Shown: piece after piece, positions 41,924-50,034 of the stretch | Numbering within the stretch: the stretch's first letter is position 1 | How the letters are laid out: each line of letters opens with the position of its first letter | Virus record (IMG/VR): IMGVR_UViG_3300049793_000366 | Span: 372,865-436,864 of that record | Length of the DNA: 64,000 bases | DNA from: a virus | Reading direction: 5' to 3' (one strand) | Position numbers and translations under genes: made by a program | Notes under the pieces: model-generated | What the model was told of the DNA's origin: nothing | The model's database searches: none | What the model saw: only the letters and a program-made list of their open reading frames with translations

Positions 41924-42151
41924 ATGAAAACATTTACAGATAAGCTAAACGAATCTATATCACTACCAGAGAAAAATGGTTGGTATTGGGTATTAATAAA
42001 TGGGTATGAACAACCAACACCTTGTTGGTATTCACATGATGAAGATGGTGGTTACTTTCTTCCTGGTGGAATGGGTGACTCAAGTAGTATGGGCTTATTT
42101 GTTGATGATATAGCTAAAGTTGGTCCAGAGATAATCGTACCTGAATTTTAA
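41924..42151 (+). CDS. Putative capsid-targeted small protein
   Basis: 75 aa beginning MKTFTDKLNESISLP, close to the T4 internal-protein type of N-terminus. A TTATATATA element lies 6 nt upstream. The rest is Gly/Trp-rich with no family (KNGWYWVLINGYEQPTPCWY). Confidence 0.55.
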   Translation: MKTFTDKLNESISLPEKNGWYWVLINGYEQPTPCWYSHDEDGGYFLPGGMGDSSSMGLFVDDIAKVGPEIIVPEF

Positions 42152-42155
42152 ACTA

Positions 42156-42187
42156 TTTGCAAATTAGAAATATAATCCGTATCATTG
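42156..42187 (+). promoter_or_regulatory. Promoter of hisS-pheS attenuator
   Basis: TTTGC (42156-42160) and TATCATTG (42180-42187). The leader ATG follows after 4 nt. Confidence 0.55.
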
Positions 42188-42191
42188 CACT

Positions 42192-42260
42192 ATGAAAACA
42201 TTAAACATCAATACTCATTTTCACTTTCACTTCGAAAACCTCGAACTGGGAGTCCATTGA
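42192..42260 (+). CDS. His/Phe leader peptide of hisS-pheS attenuator
   Basis: A 22-aa ORF with the stretch NTHFHFHFENLELGVH: four His and three Phe codons, three of each alternating. HisRS and PheRS are the next two genes. Confidence 0.92.
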   Translation: MKTLNINTHFHFHFENLELGVH

Positions 42261-42287
42261 TATTGATATAACTATATAATCATTATG

Positions 42288-42315
42288 AAGCCCAGACGAG
42301 AATCTGGGCTTTTTT
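42288..42315 (+). terminator. Attenuator terminator before hisS-pheS
   Basis: AAGCCCAGA / TCTGGGCTT hairpin plus T run. CTCG-AA-CTGGG (42240-42250, after the control codons) pairs with CCCAG-A-CGAG (42291-42300): 9 pairs around a small internal loop. Confidence 0.85.
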
Positions 42316-42352
42316 ATTTGCAAAAATTTAAACAAAATAAAACAAAGAAATC

Positions 42353-42988
42353 ATGGAAATTAAATTAGAATCAACTTACAAAGGAACAAGAATACTATTC
42401 GCTGAAACTGCGAAAACAAAAAGAACAATCATTAACAAGATGATTGAAATACTTGAATCATATGGCTATCAAGAAATGATGATACCAATTATTCAAAAGC
42501 AAGATACTTTTAAATCTAAAGTAGGTGCTGAAAACCAAAAGATGATGTACACCTTCAAAGATATGGGTGACAGAGATTTGTGTTTAGCACCAGAGTATAC
42601 CGCGGTTATTCAACAACTTGCTAAAGAAAAGTTTAAATTCAACAAAGATGTTAAGCTATTTTATGTAGCTGAGTGTTTCAGAGGTGAGAACACACAAGCT
42701 GGTCGATTTAGACAGTTCACTCAATTTGGTGTTGAGGTGATAAACCCAAGAGAAGACTACTCTGATGAAATGTTAGAGATAGCAAAAAAGTTAATTGAAA
42801 TATGTACTGATAACTATGAAGTGAATACTGACGCGACCAGAGGCTTAGACTACTATAAAGGTGGTAAGGGCTTCGAGATTGGTTGCCCAGAGTTGGGATC
42901 CTCTAAGCAAGTATGTGGTGGTGGTTCTTATGAAGGTGGTATCGGATTCGCTATCGGTGTTGACCGAATACTAATACTTAAAAAATAA
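42353..42988 (+). CDS. hisS: Histidyl-tRNA synthetase, minimal catalytic core
   Basis: 211 aa, about half the bacterial length. Core motifs are all present: GYQEMMIPIIQKQDTFKSKV (motif 1), FYVAECFRGENTQAGRFRQF then TQFGVEVI (motif 2), the His-specific ATRGLDYYKGG, and EGGIGFAIGVDRILIL (motif 3). The insertion domain and the C-terminal anticodon-binding domain are missing. tRNA recognition may rely on the acceptor G-1:C73 pair, which His tRNAs of this phage keep. Confidence 0.88.
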   Translation: MEIKLESTYKGTRILFAETAKTKRTIINKMIEILESYGYQEMMIPIIQKQDTFKSKVGAENQKMMYTFKDMGDRDLCLAPEYTAVIQQLAKEKFKFNKDVKLFYVAECFRGENTQAGRFRQFTQFGVEVINPREDYSDEMLEIAKKLIEICTDNYEVNTDATRGLDYYKGGKGFEIGCPELGSSKQVCGGGSYEGGIGFAIGVDRILILKK

Positions 42989-42996
42989 AACAGTTT

Positions 42997-44097
42997 ATGA
43001 AATATTTAAATAAAGAAGAAATAGAAAAAACTCTTTCTCTTAAAGACTTAACAGAAGATACACATCACGCCATCGGTATGATGGTAAGTGAAATAAAAAA
43101 TGCTTTAGAATCCAAATATGGATTAGAAGCTAATGAAATAAGAACATCACCTATTGTTGATGTTAAAGATAACTATGATAGATTGTATTATCCACAAGAC
43201 ACGATTACCAAATCAAGTAGGTATACTCGTTGGATTGATGATAATACAATTCTACGTACACAAATGACTGCTTGTATACCAAATGCTTTGAGTAAGTTAA
43301 ATACAAATGATTCTCTCATGTTGTGTCCTGGTATGGTATATCGTCGTGATGTTGTAGATAAAACTCACGTTGGTGAACCGCATCAAATGGATGTATGGCG
43401 AGTAACAAAAGACAAAGTGTATAACAGGCAGGATCTACTTGAATTGGTAGAAACTATTATAAATGTTGTATTACCTGGTGTTCAGTGGCGCTATAATGAA
43501 ACTTCGCACTACTACACCAAAGATGGTATTGAAGTAGAAGTTTATGTAAATGATAACTGGTTAGAGATTCTTGAGTGTGGTTTAGCTCTACCTGAGCTTT
43601 TAAGCGACTCTGGGTTAAATCCTGATACTTGGTCAGGCTTAGCGTTAGGAATTGGCTTAGATAGAGCTGTAATGCTTAGAAAGGGTATAGCTGATATTCG
43701 GATATTAAGAAGTGATAATCCGAAAATATCTAAGCAAATGTCCACATTATTAAATTATATTTCCGTATCTTCACAACCACAAATAAAAAGAGACTTATCG
43801 ATTGCGGTTGATAGTGATGTTAATAATGAAGATTTGGGTGATATTATACGAAATTTGATGGGTGATGAAGTAAAAATCATCGAACAAGTGGTTATTATAT
43901 CTGAAACCAAATATGAAGATTTATTAGAACACGTAAGAGAAAGACTTGGTATGACTGACAATATGAAAAATATACTACTTAGAGTTATAATATGCCCTCT
44001 CGATAAAGCTATGACTAAGACTGAAGCTAATGAGATTTATACTCATTTATATAGTAAATTACATCAGGGAAATATTGGGTACACAATTAATATATAG
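42997..44097 (+). CDS. pheS: Single-chain phenylalanyl-tRNA synthetase (catalytic domain fused to FDX-ACB domain)
   Basis: 366 aa. Residues 1-235 are the PheRS alpha-type catalytic core (DNTILRTQMTACIPNAL, MVYRRDVVDKTHVGEPHQMD, WSGLALGIGLDRAVMLRKGI). Residues about 265-366 are the ferredoxin-like anticodon-binding domain (QIKRDLSIAVDSDVNNEDLG ... ILLRVIICPLDKAMTKTEAN) that normally ends the beta subunit. The whole beta subunit core is skipped. This is the layout of monomeric mitochondrial PheRS. No separate pheT is seen. Confidence 0.9.
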   Translation: MKYLNKEEIEKTLSLKDLTEDTHHAIGMMVSEIKNALESKYGLEANEIRTSPIVDVKDNYDRLYYPQDTITKSSRYTRWIDDNTILRTQMTACIPNALSKLNTNDSLMLCPGMVYRRDVVDKTHVGEPHQMDVWRVTKDKVYNRQDLLELVETIINVVLPGVQWRYNETSHYYTKDGIEVEVYVNDNWLEILECGLALPELLSDSGLNPDTWSGLALGIGLDRAVMLRKGIADIRILRSDNPKISKQMSTLLNYISVSSQPQIKRDLSIAVDSDVNNEDLGDIIRNLMGDEVKIIEQVVIISETKYEDLLEHVRERLGMTDNMKNILLRVIICPLDKAMTKTEANEIYTHLYSKLHQGNIGYTINI

Positions 44098-44100
44098 TAA

Positions 44101-44964
44101 ATGAAACATCTTAAGAAATTTGAAGCACATCAGAGAAAGTATGATACAATACAAGGTAAAGACATCGCTGAATGTTTTTATGAATTTATAGAAGATTTCG
44201 GTGGTTCAATAGACACAAGAAGGAGTGATCCTTTCGGTGATACTGGTTACTTCGATAACGCATCTATATATGGTGCTAAAAATTGTCAAATAGATATTAA
44301 TAAAACATGGTTTGCTAACACCTACTGCTATCATTTTTCATATAGAAATTCTGGTAGTAGTTATAGAGGTGATTTACCTAATGGCTATTATAAAAATTTT
44401 GATGGTGTTAATGGTGAATATAAAACAGCTCTTGAGAAAGGTACAAAAAGAGCAATGTCACTACTTGATATCGATGCATCAAGAGTACATATCGGTTCAT
44501 TCTCAGCACATGGTGGACAGTTAGATATAATGTTCTTCCCAAATGAAAGCAATCCATCATTCAAAGAATACAAAGATGTTGAATTATACGGATGTAATGC
44601 TATTGTTGAGTTAGATAAGCTGGGATATTATTTACAGTGTAATCTTATTAGACACAATAATATGTTCCAGGTTTATAATTTAAATCATCAGATACAATCT
44701 ATGCCATGTATCATTGGTTATATTGATTGTTATTATGCTTACTTCAATTCACTGTTTGCTTTTGATGATGAAGAGAAATTAGCAAGTAAGAAACCATTTG
44801 AGAAATGGATGATGAAATTATGGGAAGATGTTTGTAAGAAGGTTGGTATTACTAAGAATTTTCAAAGGATATTTAAACACTACAAAATAACAACGCCACA
44901 ATTTATGCGTTATATAGCAGACCATCAAGATACATTTGATGCTAAACAATTTTCAGGCAAATAA
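44101..44964 (+). CDS. Putative capsid-targeted protein
   Basis: 287 aa beginning MKHLKKFEAHQRKYD, the standard N-terminal motif, with TAATATATA 4 nt before the ATG. Body rich in Tyr/Asn/Asp (KNCQIDINKTWFANTYCYHF) with no recognised family. It ends convergently with another motif-bearing gene. Confidence 0.6.
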   Translation: MKHLKKFEAHQRKYDTIQGKDIAECFYEFIEDFGGSIDTRRSDPFGDTGYFDNASIYGAKNCQIDINKTWFANTYCYHFSYRNSGSSYRGDLPNGYYKNFDGVNGEYKTALEKGTKRAMSLLDIDASRVHIGSFSAHGGQLDIMFFPNESNPSFKEYKDVELYGCNAIVELDKLGYYLQCNLIRHNNMFQVYNLNHQIQSMPCIIGYIDCYYAYFNSLFAFDDEEKLASKKPFEKWMMKLWEDVCKKVGITKNFQRIFKHYKITTPQFMRYIADHQDTFDAKQFSGK

Positions 44965-45337
44965 ACTTAATAGTTACTTTACTGTTTTGAATTGTTGTTT
45001 TGAAATATTTTAGTAATTCAGTTAGCGAAACACCTATTTCGGATGGCTTACCAGATAAATCTGGGTAATGTATATAAACTGTATCAGATGAATCCTTTTC
45101 AAAGGCTAATGCATTACCATTCCACTTAACCACATTTAGTCCATGTCCACACGCTAATACTTTTTTAATAGATGATTCAATTTCAGCTATAACATCAGAA
45201 TCAATTGTTAGTTCACCTTCATAGAATAATCTACCTTCTTCTTCCCAGAATGAAAATCCGATATCAACTAGATTCTGAATCGATGATTCGATATCAGTAT
45301 TACTTTCAAACTTTTCAAACTTCTTTAAATATTTCAT
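44942..45337 (-). CDS. Putative capsid-targeted protein
   Basis: 131 aa beginning MKYLKKFEKFESNTD. Small alpha/beta protein, acidic, function unknown. Convergent with, and overlapping by 23 nt, the 44101 gene. Confidence 0.6.
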   Translation of the reverse strand: MKYLKKFEKFESNTDIESSIQNLVDIGFSFWEEEGRLFYEGELTIDSDVIAEIESSIKKVLACGHGLNVVKWNGNALAFEKDSSDTVYIHYPDLSGKPSEIGVSLTELLKYFKTTIQNSKVTIKFICLKIV

Positions 45338-45343
45338 TAAATA

Positions 45344-46357
45344 TTATGTGTAAAATTCTATTTCAACTACAGTATCTACTAATAATGAATCTTGTGTATT
45401 TCCTGTCATTGCTGAACCAGTGTAAATCTCAGCAACACCATCATTTCTAAAATTCAAATGAAAGGATTGGTCCGGATGATTTGAATTTGGTGTAATTCTA
45501 TAAACTATTTTAGTATATGGAAACCCCAACGATGAAAAATCACATTTATAATATCCTTGTGAATCTCTAGACCAGTTAAAATTACCAGCATTATTTGAAA
45601 CATCAGTTTTGCTAGGATTACCAGTACCAGATTGGCTTATTAATACTCTATACCATTTTGTTGGTAGACCAAAGTCTGATGCTGTTGGTATAACAGGTGG
45701 AGTTGGTGCAGTACTCATCGTAGAACCATCAGGGAAATGTATTAAACCATCACCAGTAAATATTATAGGAGTTCTATAATAAGAAAATGAACCACCACTA
45801 CCACTTTGCCAAGAAGTGAATGCTATTTTATAATATTTATCGTTAGTTGTATCGTGCATTATAAGAACCTCACCAGGTAGTGATAAGAAATCACCAATTT
45901 CATTCAATACTGTGTTTCTTAATGTATCATATGTTCTACTTTTAGCAGTAGAGAAATCATCACCTTCACTACTATATGCCCATTCAGTATTTGTTGGATA
46001 TGGGTCAGTGCCACTAGCACTACTTTCGAATAATGGATTATATAAAAACCCACTATTATTTCTTGTAATTTGAACATCGGTATCAATTATATCAACTATC
46101 GTATTACCTGAACCTGCGGTGTGATTAAATGAAATCGTAGAACCCATAGAGAAAAACGATAGATTTAGTGAGCTGAATGTTGGACTAGTTGGTAGTTCAG
46201 GTATTTCCGGTGACACAATAGTTAATACACCTAAGTAATCCATTTTTTTAAAAAGCCCATCTGCGATATCAATTCCTATTATATAAGATCCTGATTCTGG
46301 ATATTGTTCAGATGTTATTGTAGAAAAATTTAATGGTCCTGTTATGATTTTTGACAT
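45344..46357 (-). CDS. Probable tail-fibre or virion surface protein
   Basis: 337 aa, Ser/Thr/Gly/Asn-rich and beta-rich, beginning MSKIITGPLNFSTITSEQYP. Low-complexity, modular character (FTGDGLIHFPDGSTMSTAPT) resembles distal tail-fibre proteins of Bacteroidota phages. TAATATATA lies 25 nt before the ATG. No domain named. Confidence 0.55.
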   Translation of the reverse strand: MSKIITGPLNFSTITSEQYPESGSYIIGIDIADGLFKKMDYLGVLTIVSPEIPELPTSPTFSSLNLSFFSMGSTISFNHTAGSGNTIVDIIDTDVQITRNNSGFLYNPLFESSASGTDPYPTNTEWAYSSEGDDFSTAKSRTYDTLRNTVLNEIGDFLSLPGEVLIMHDTTNDKYYKIAFTSWQSGSGGSFSYYRTPIIFTGDGLIHFPDGSTMSTAPTPPVIPTASDFGLPTKWYRVLISQSGTGNPSKTDVSNNAGNFNWSRDSQGYYKCDFSSLGFPYTKIVYRITPNSNHPDQSFHLNFRNDGVAEIYTGSAMTGNTQDSLLVDTVVEIEFYT

Positions 46358-46468
46358 ACGTTTTTAGTTTTTTATTATTATTCTATATATTAAAATGATA
46401 AATAATAATTTTAATAGTCTGAAAGGTAGGTAGTTACTGCGTTTTTGAAAAATATTTTAATATTATAC

Positions 46469-46499
46469 TTGCAAATCGAAAACTTTCACCTTACATTTG
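46469..46499 (+). promoter_or_regulatory. Promoter of Tyr/Gly/Ala/Glu/Ile attenuator operon
   Basis: TTGC (46469-46472) and TACATTTG (46492-46499), followed by a 5' leader nearly identical to that at 18661, including AAAAAGGGAGC and TAATATATA. Confidence 0.65.
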
Positions 46500-46572
46500 T
46501 ATAAAATTAATCAGAAATAGAAAAAGGGAGCATTAGCTTCTTAATATATAAAAAAGATAAAAAACTAAAACA

Positions 46573-46668
46573 ATGAACACTTTAATCTACATAGGGTATA
46601 TAGCGGAAGGCGGTTATGAAGCGGGGAGCTTCGTGAATGGCTTGGTTTTACCTATGCGTAAAGTGTGA
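46573..46668 (+). CDS. Leader peptide of Glu/Tyr/Gly/Ile/Ala tRNA and glyS-alaS-tyrS attenuator
   Basis: A 31-aa ORF with the stretch LIYIGYIAEGGYEAG: three Tyr, three Ile, four Gly, two Glu and two Ala codons. The tRNA cluster behind it contains Glu, Tyr, Gly, Ile and Ala tRNAs, and the synthetases are GlyRS, AlaRS and TyrRS. Confidence 0.88.
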   Translation: MNTLIYIGYIAEGGYEAGSFVNGLVLPMRKV

Positions 46669-46694
46669 TGATATAAACATACTTAACAAATTCG

Positions 46695-46727
46695 AAACCC
46701 AGTCATTCAAATGACTGGGTTTTTTTA
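46695..46727 (+). terminator. Attenuator terminator before Glu/Tyr/Gly/Ile/Ala cluster
   Basis: AACCCAGTCAT / ATGACTGGGTT hairpin plus seven T. GAATGGCTTGGTTT (46635-46648 in the leader ORF) pairs with AAACCCAGTCATTC (46695-46708) at 13 of 14 positions, the longest antiterminator found. Confidence 0.9.
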
Positions 46728-46736
46728 TGCCTTAAT

Positions 46737-46809
46737 GGTCCTATCGGCAAGTTGGTTAAGCCGCCACCCTTTCAAGGTGGAGTCACGGGTTCAAGTCCCG
46801 TTGGGACTA
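46737..46809 (+). tRNA. tRNA-Glu (TTC)
   Basis: Acceptor GGTCCTA/TGGGACT, anticodon stem CCACC/GGTGG with loop CTTTCAA. Confidence 0.88.
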
Positions 46810-46824
46810 CAAAAGATAATAGAT

Positions 46825-46898
46825 GGTCCGTTCGTCTATGCGGTCTAGGACATCGCCCTTTCACGGCGAGAACACGGGTTCGAATCCCGTACGGATCA
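46825..46898 (+). tRNA. tRNA-Glu (TTC)
   Basis: Acceptor GGTCCGT/ACGGATC, anticodon stem TCGCC/GGCGA with loop CTTTCAC. Confidence 0.88.
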
Positions 46899-46966
46899 CG
46901 AAGCAATTAAGCGCGGGAGGTTGCGCCTCCGATGATAGAGATATCAGGGTTTTCTACCGCGTATAT

Positions 46967-47038
46967 GTTCTTATCGACTAAGGGTTAGGTCACCATCCTC
47001 TCAAGATGGAGATACGGGTTCGAATCCCGTTGAGAATA
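46967..47038 (+). tRNA. tRNA-Glu (CTC)
   Basis: Acceptor GTTCTTA/TGAGAAT, anticodon stem CCATC/GATGG with loop CTCTCAA. The 68-nt spacer before it holds a GGAGG/CCTCC hairpin. Confidence 0.85.
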
Positions 47039-47043
47039 CAAAT

Positions 47044-47125
47044 GGGTCAGTCGTCTAGCGGCAATGGCTGGAGACTGTAAATCTCCTCTCTTCGGAGTTC
47101 GTAGGTTCGAGTCCTACCTGGCCCA
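47044..47125 (+). tRNA. tRNA-Tyr (GTA)
   Basis: Acceptor GGGTCAG/CTGGCCC, anticodon stem GGAGA/TCTCC with loop CTGTAAA, class II variable arm. Confidence 0.92.
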
Positions 47126-47137
47126 CACGAATAAAAT

Positions 47138-47219
47138 GGATCGTTAGCAAAGCGGCAAAGTCGGGAGACTGTAAATCTCCTCCCTTCGGGGTTCGTAGGT
47201 TCGAGTCCTACACGGTCCA
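47138..47219 (+). tRNA. tRNA-Tyr (GTA)
   Basis: Acceptor GGATCGT/ACGGTCC, anticodon loop CTGTAAA, class II variable arm. Confidence 0.92.
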
Positions 47220-47224
47220 CAAAA

Positions 47225-47306
47225 GCGAGTATAGTATAATGGATGCTATGCTGGATTATACCGCACTTCCAATGCGGTGATGAGAGTTCGATTCTCTCTA
47301 CTCGCT
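47225..47306 (+). tRNA. tRNA-Gly (TCC) with enlarged D-loop
   Basis: Acceptor GCGAGTA/TACTCGC, anticodon stem CCGCA/TGCGG with loop CTTCCAA. About 29 nt lie between acceptor and anticodon stem, some 10 more than usual. Confidence 0.82.
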
Positions 47307-47539
47307 CTAAAAAATAAAATTAAAATGAACAATTGAATTAATTGAATAGGTTAGCTGATATACAAAGTGTTAATTGTATTCTCAGTAATGTATGCCTTAC
47401 AAAACAAAAACATGAAATGTCGTATCTACGAAGATGATTATGAAACATCGGTATATGACTTCAACAACAACATACGAAGAAGAAGTATGTTGACAAACAT
47501 AACAAACTATTACTCAAACGTAGATGAGTAATAGTAGAT
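47307..47539 (+). other. Spacer inside tRNA cluster
   Basis: About 230 nt without a tRNA. A short ORF starting near 47413 (MKCRIYEDDYETSVYDFNNN) could encode about 39 aa but has weak support. No terminator seen. Confidence 0.3.
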
Positions 47540-47612
47540 GCGAAAGTAGCTCAGTTGGTAGAGCGTAACCTTGCCAAGGTTAAGGTCGCGGGTTCGAGAC
47601 CCGTCTTTCGCT
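47540..47612 (+). tRNA. tRNA-Gly (GCC)
   Basis: Acceptor GCGAAAG/CTTTCGC, anticodon stem TAACC/GGTTA with loop TTGCCAA. Confidence 0.92.
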
Positions 47613-47708
47613 CAAATGCCGAGTTGAAAGGGAACGCACAGTCGGCGGACTGCCCCTCGGCTCCAACTTGATGGAAAACAATAAACCCGTCCAACCAGAC
47701 GTAAAATC

Positions 47709-47781
47709 GCGAAAGTAGCTCAACTGGTAGAGCGATAGCCTTCCAAGCTATAGGTTGCGGGTTCGAAACCCGTCTTTCGCT
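47709..47781 (+). tRNA. tRNA-Gly (TCC)
   Basis: Same acceptor and T-arm as the tRNA-Gly at 47540, anticodon stem ATAGC/GCTAT with loop CTTCCAA. Probably a duplicate with an altered anticodon arm. Confidence 0.92.
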
Positions 47782-47902
47782 CACTGAAAGGTATAAAGGT
47801 TGCAAACTTTATATTGAGTAGTAGCGTTGCTGACCGCTTAATAAAGAATGGCAATTGTTTCAATAACGTTTATGAAATAATTGTTTAGTTCAGCGAACAT
47901 TT

Positions 47903-47995
47903 GCGAAGATAACAGCACTGGCACGTTCAGCCAGCCCACGTAAAAATATGCTGTATTGGATAGTGGTGAGTATGGTTCGAATCCTACTCTTCGCA
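47903..47995 (+). tRNA. tRNA-like element with long internal insertion
   Basis: Perfect acceptor GCGAAGA/TCTTCGC and T-loop TTCGAAT, but the T-stem has a bulged T. The middle is about 60 nt, with a CTGGC-acgttca-GCCAG hairpin (GTT in the loop, Asn-like, without U33) nested in ACAG...CTGT. Not assignable. Confidence 0.4.
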
Positions 47996-48006
47996 CAAAA
48001 TAAAAT

Positions 48007-48079
48007 GCTGGTGTAGCTCAATGGTCAGAGCAGGACGCTTATATCGTCAAGGTTGTGGGTTCGAGTCCCGCCATCAGTA
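48007..48079 (+). tRNA. tRNA-Ile (TAT)
   Basis: Acceptor GCTGGTG/CATCAGT, anticodon loop CTTATAT with TAT. This reads the AUA codon, frequent in this AT-rich genome. Confidence 0.78.
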
Positions 48080-48100
48080 CAAAAAATAAAAAAGAATTAA

Positions 48101-48289
48101 ATGAGTTCTAATACATTAACATCACACCACGGTGAAAGTAATGCTTCACGAGCGGATAAAATGTCTGGTTGGATTTCTCGCTATAAAAAAGAAACTAAAG
48201 CAAGAGGTAAAATGAGCATAGCGAAGAAATTGGCGGCCAGAAAAAGAAGAATGTTTTTAAAGAATCCTAAATTTTGGGATAAGATATAA
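48101..48289 (+). CDS. Small basic protein
   Basis: 62 aa, strongly basic C-terminal half (SIAKKLAARKRRMFLKNPKF). Located between tRNA genes in the same transcript. It may bind RNA, an inference from charge only. No family recognised. Confidence 0.55.
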   Translation: MSSNTLTSHHGESNASRADKMSGWISRYKKETKARGKMSIAKKLAARKRRMFLKNPKFWDKI

Positions 48290-48297
48290 AACGACAA

Positions 48298-48371
48298 GGG
48301 GAATTAGCTCAGTTGGCTAGAGCGTCTGTCTTGCACACAGAAGGCCATCGGTTCGAATCCGATATTCTCCA
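48298..48371 (+). tRNA. tRNA-Ala (TGC)
   Basis: Acceptor GGGGAAT/ATTCTCC, anticodon stem TCTGT/ACAGA with loop CTTGCAC. Confidence 0.9.
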
Positions 48372-48375
48372 CAAT

Positions 48376-48449
48376 GGGCGATTGGTGAAACTGGCTATCA
48401 CACCTGATTTGCACTCAGGAATTACGGACTCGGATTCCGTATCTGTCCA
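48376..48449 (+). tRNA. tRNA-Ala (TGC), divergent
   Basis: Anticodon stem CCTGA/TCAGG with loop TTTGCAC; T-stem ACGGA/TCCGT with the unusual loop CTCGGAT. Acceptor GGGCGAT/TCTGTCC has two mismatches. Confidence 0.7.
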
Positions 48450-48503
48450 CAGTTCAATATGTAAACACTCCACTTTTATATATACTATAAAAGGTAATAT
48501 AAA

Positions 48504-49280
48504 ATGGATTGCAAAAACATAGAATGTGAAAATAAAGTAATTGATAATAGAAAATACTGCTCATTAAAATGTAGGAATGTTTATGTCAATAAGTATTTAA
48601 GAAATTATAATAAACTAGCAACTACTTTAAAGGTAAAAGGTAATAAGAGAAAAGAAGAATATAATCATAATCCTAAAAAATGTAAAAACTGTGATTCTAT
48701 TATTACTTTTGAAAAAAGAAGAAATGAATATTGTGGGCATTCATGTCATGCAACAAAGAGTAATAGTGAGAGAGAATTTAATTGGGGTGATAAAATAAGT
48801 AGTGGTATAAGAGAGTACTTAGTTAGCAATGGTAAACCATATAAAGCTGAATATACATTAAGCTGTAAGTATTGTAGTAATGTTTTTATAAACAAGCGAA
48901 AGGAAATTAAATATTGCTCAATTGAATGTAGAAAAAGTAAAAGAAGAGAAAATATGAATGAGCTTCAAAAGTATAAACAAAATGCATCGTTTAAGTTTAA
49001 TTTAAAAACCTACTCTGATGAATTTGATTTTACTTTGATAGAAAAATACGGATGGTACTCACCATCAAATAAATCTAATAATTTGGATGGCGTGAGTAGA
49101 GACCACATGATTTCAATTGTAGAAGGATTCGAAATGGGAGTTGATCCAAGTATAATTGCTCATCCAGCCAATTGTAGGCTTATGAGACACAGTGAGAATA
49201 TCGGTAAAAATAAAACCTCATCTATTACATTAGATGAATTGCTTGAAAGAATTAAAATGTTTAACGAAAAATACAATTAA
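48504..49280 (+). CDS. HNH-type homing endonuclease with Cys-rich modules
   Basis: 258 aa. Three C2C2 modules in the N-terminal part (CENKVIDNRKYCSLKC, CKNCDSIITFEKRRNEYCGH, CKYCSNVF...YCSIEC). The nuclease-like end has LDGVSRDHMISIVEGFEMGV, DPSIIAHPANCRLM and N-x-x-K, a pattern of phage homing HNH enzymes. It overlaps by 47 nt the ORF of glyS (whose Met is at 49282) and lies between the tRNA-Ala and glyS. Confidence 0.75.
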   Translation: MDCKNIECENKVIDNRKYCSLKCRNVYVNKYLRNYNKLATTLKVKGNKRKEEYNHNPKKCKNCDSIITFEKRRNEYCGHSCHATKSNSEREFNWGDKISSGIREYLVSNGKPYKAEYTLSCKYCSNVFINKRKEIKYCSIECRKSKRRENMNELQKYKQNASFKFNLKTYSDEFDFTLIEKYGWYSPSNKSNNLDGVSRDHMISIVEGFEMGVDPSIIAHPANCRLMRHSENIGKNKTSSITLDELLERIKMFNEKYN

Positions 49281-49281
49281 A

Positions 49282-50034
49282 ATGGAAAATAGTTTATATA
49301 GTATAAATAGTTTGGTATTCTGGACTGAAAAGGAATTACGAATACGTAGATTTATAGAGCAAACTTTCTGTGAAGAAATTAAAACAATTCTTCTTAAAGA
49401 AAATCAAGCTTGGAAATTTACACAAATCGAAGCACCGTGTCTAATACCACACGAGTTAGTTAATCAGAATTATACAAAAGAAGATATCTTCTTTATTGAG
49501 AAGACATCAGCGGATGAACCACAGATGGTTTTGAAGCCAGAGACAACACCGAGTTCATATGTGTATGCTCAGTATCTTTTGAATAATCATATGGTACAAC
49601 CACCATTTGTTATCTGGCAAACCTCAAAGTCATTCAGACGAGAGCAAGACCAAGTAATAAAGAATATGAGGTTGAAAGAGTTTTATCAACAAGAGTTTCA
49701 ATGTATCTATACAAAAGAAACACTTAATGATTATCAAGAAAAAGTATTGGAACCAATAAGGAAAATGTTTCAAGACTTGATAGCTCTACCAACAAGAATA
49801 GTAGAAAGTGATAGACTTCCTTCATATAGTATGAGAACTATGGACATAGAAGTTTATAATGAAGATAAATGGATGGAAGTTTGTTCAATATCAAAGAGAA
49901 CAGATTTTCCTGACAAAGCAAAATTCACTGTTAAGAATAACGTAGTAGAAAAAGAACTTATCGTACTTGAAATAGCAATCGGTGTTGATAGATGTCTTTA
50001 CAACTATGTTAAGAGAACAGAATTAGAAAAATAA
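49282..50034 (+). CDS. glyS: Glycyl-tRNA synthetase-like protein, minimal core
   Basis: The start is placed at 49282 (MENSLYSINSLVFWTEKELR). 250 aa class II core: MVLKPETTPSSYVYAQYLLN (LRPETAQ-like), FVIWQTSKSFRREQDQVIKN and MRLKEFYQQEFQCIY (motif 2 and REFxxxE), WMEVCSISKRTDFPD (resembling the GIANRTDYDL block) and LEIAIGVDRCLYNYV (motif 3). No anticodon-binding domain is present. Gly is favoured over Thr/Pro by the RTDF block, the three tRNA-Gly genes and the Gly-rich leader. It ends in TAA in the same frame as alaS. Confidence 0.78.
   Translation: MENSLYSINSLVFWTEKELRIRRFIEQTFCEEIKTILLKENQAWKFTQIEAPCLIPHELVNQNYTKEDIFFIEKTSADEPQMVLKPETTPSSYVYAQYLLNNHMVQPPFVIWQTSKSFRREQDQVIKNMRLKEFYQQEFQCIYTKETLNDYQEKVLEPIRKMFQDLIALPTRIVESDRLPSYSMRTMDIEVYNEDKWMEVCSISKRTDFPDKAKFTVKNNVVEKELIVLEIAIGVDRCLYNYVKRTELEK

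Noticed and set aside
49282-50034. Threonyl- or prolyl-tRNA synthetase identity for the 49282 gene
   Set aside because: The RTDF-type block and REF-like motif 2 fit GlyRS better, and tRNA-Gly genes plus Gly codons in the leader agree; residual doubt is reflected in the confidence.
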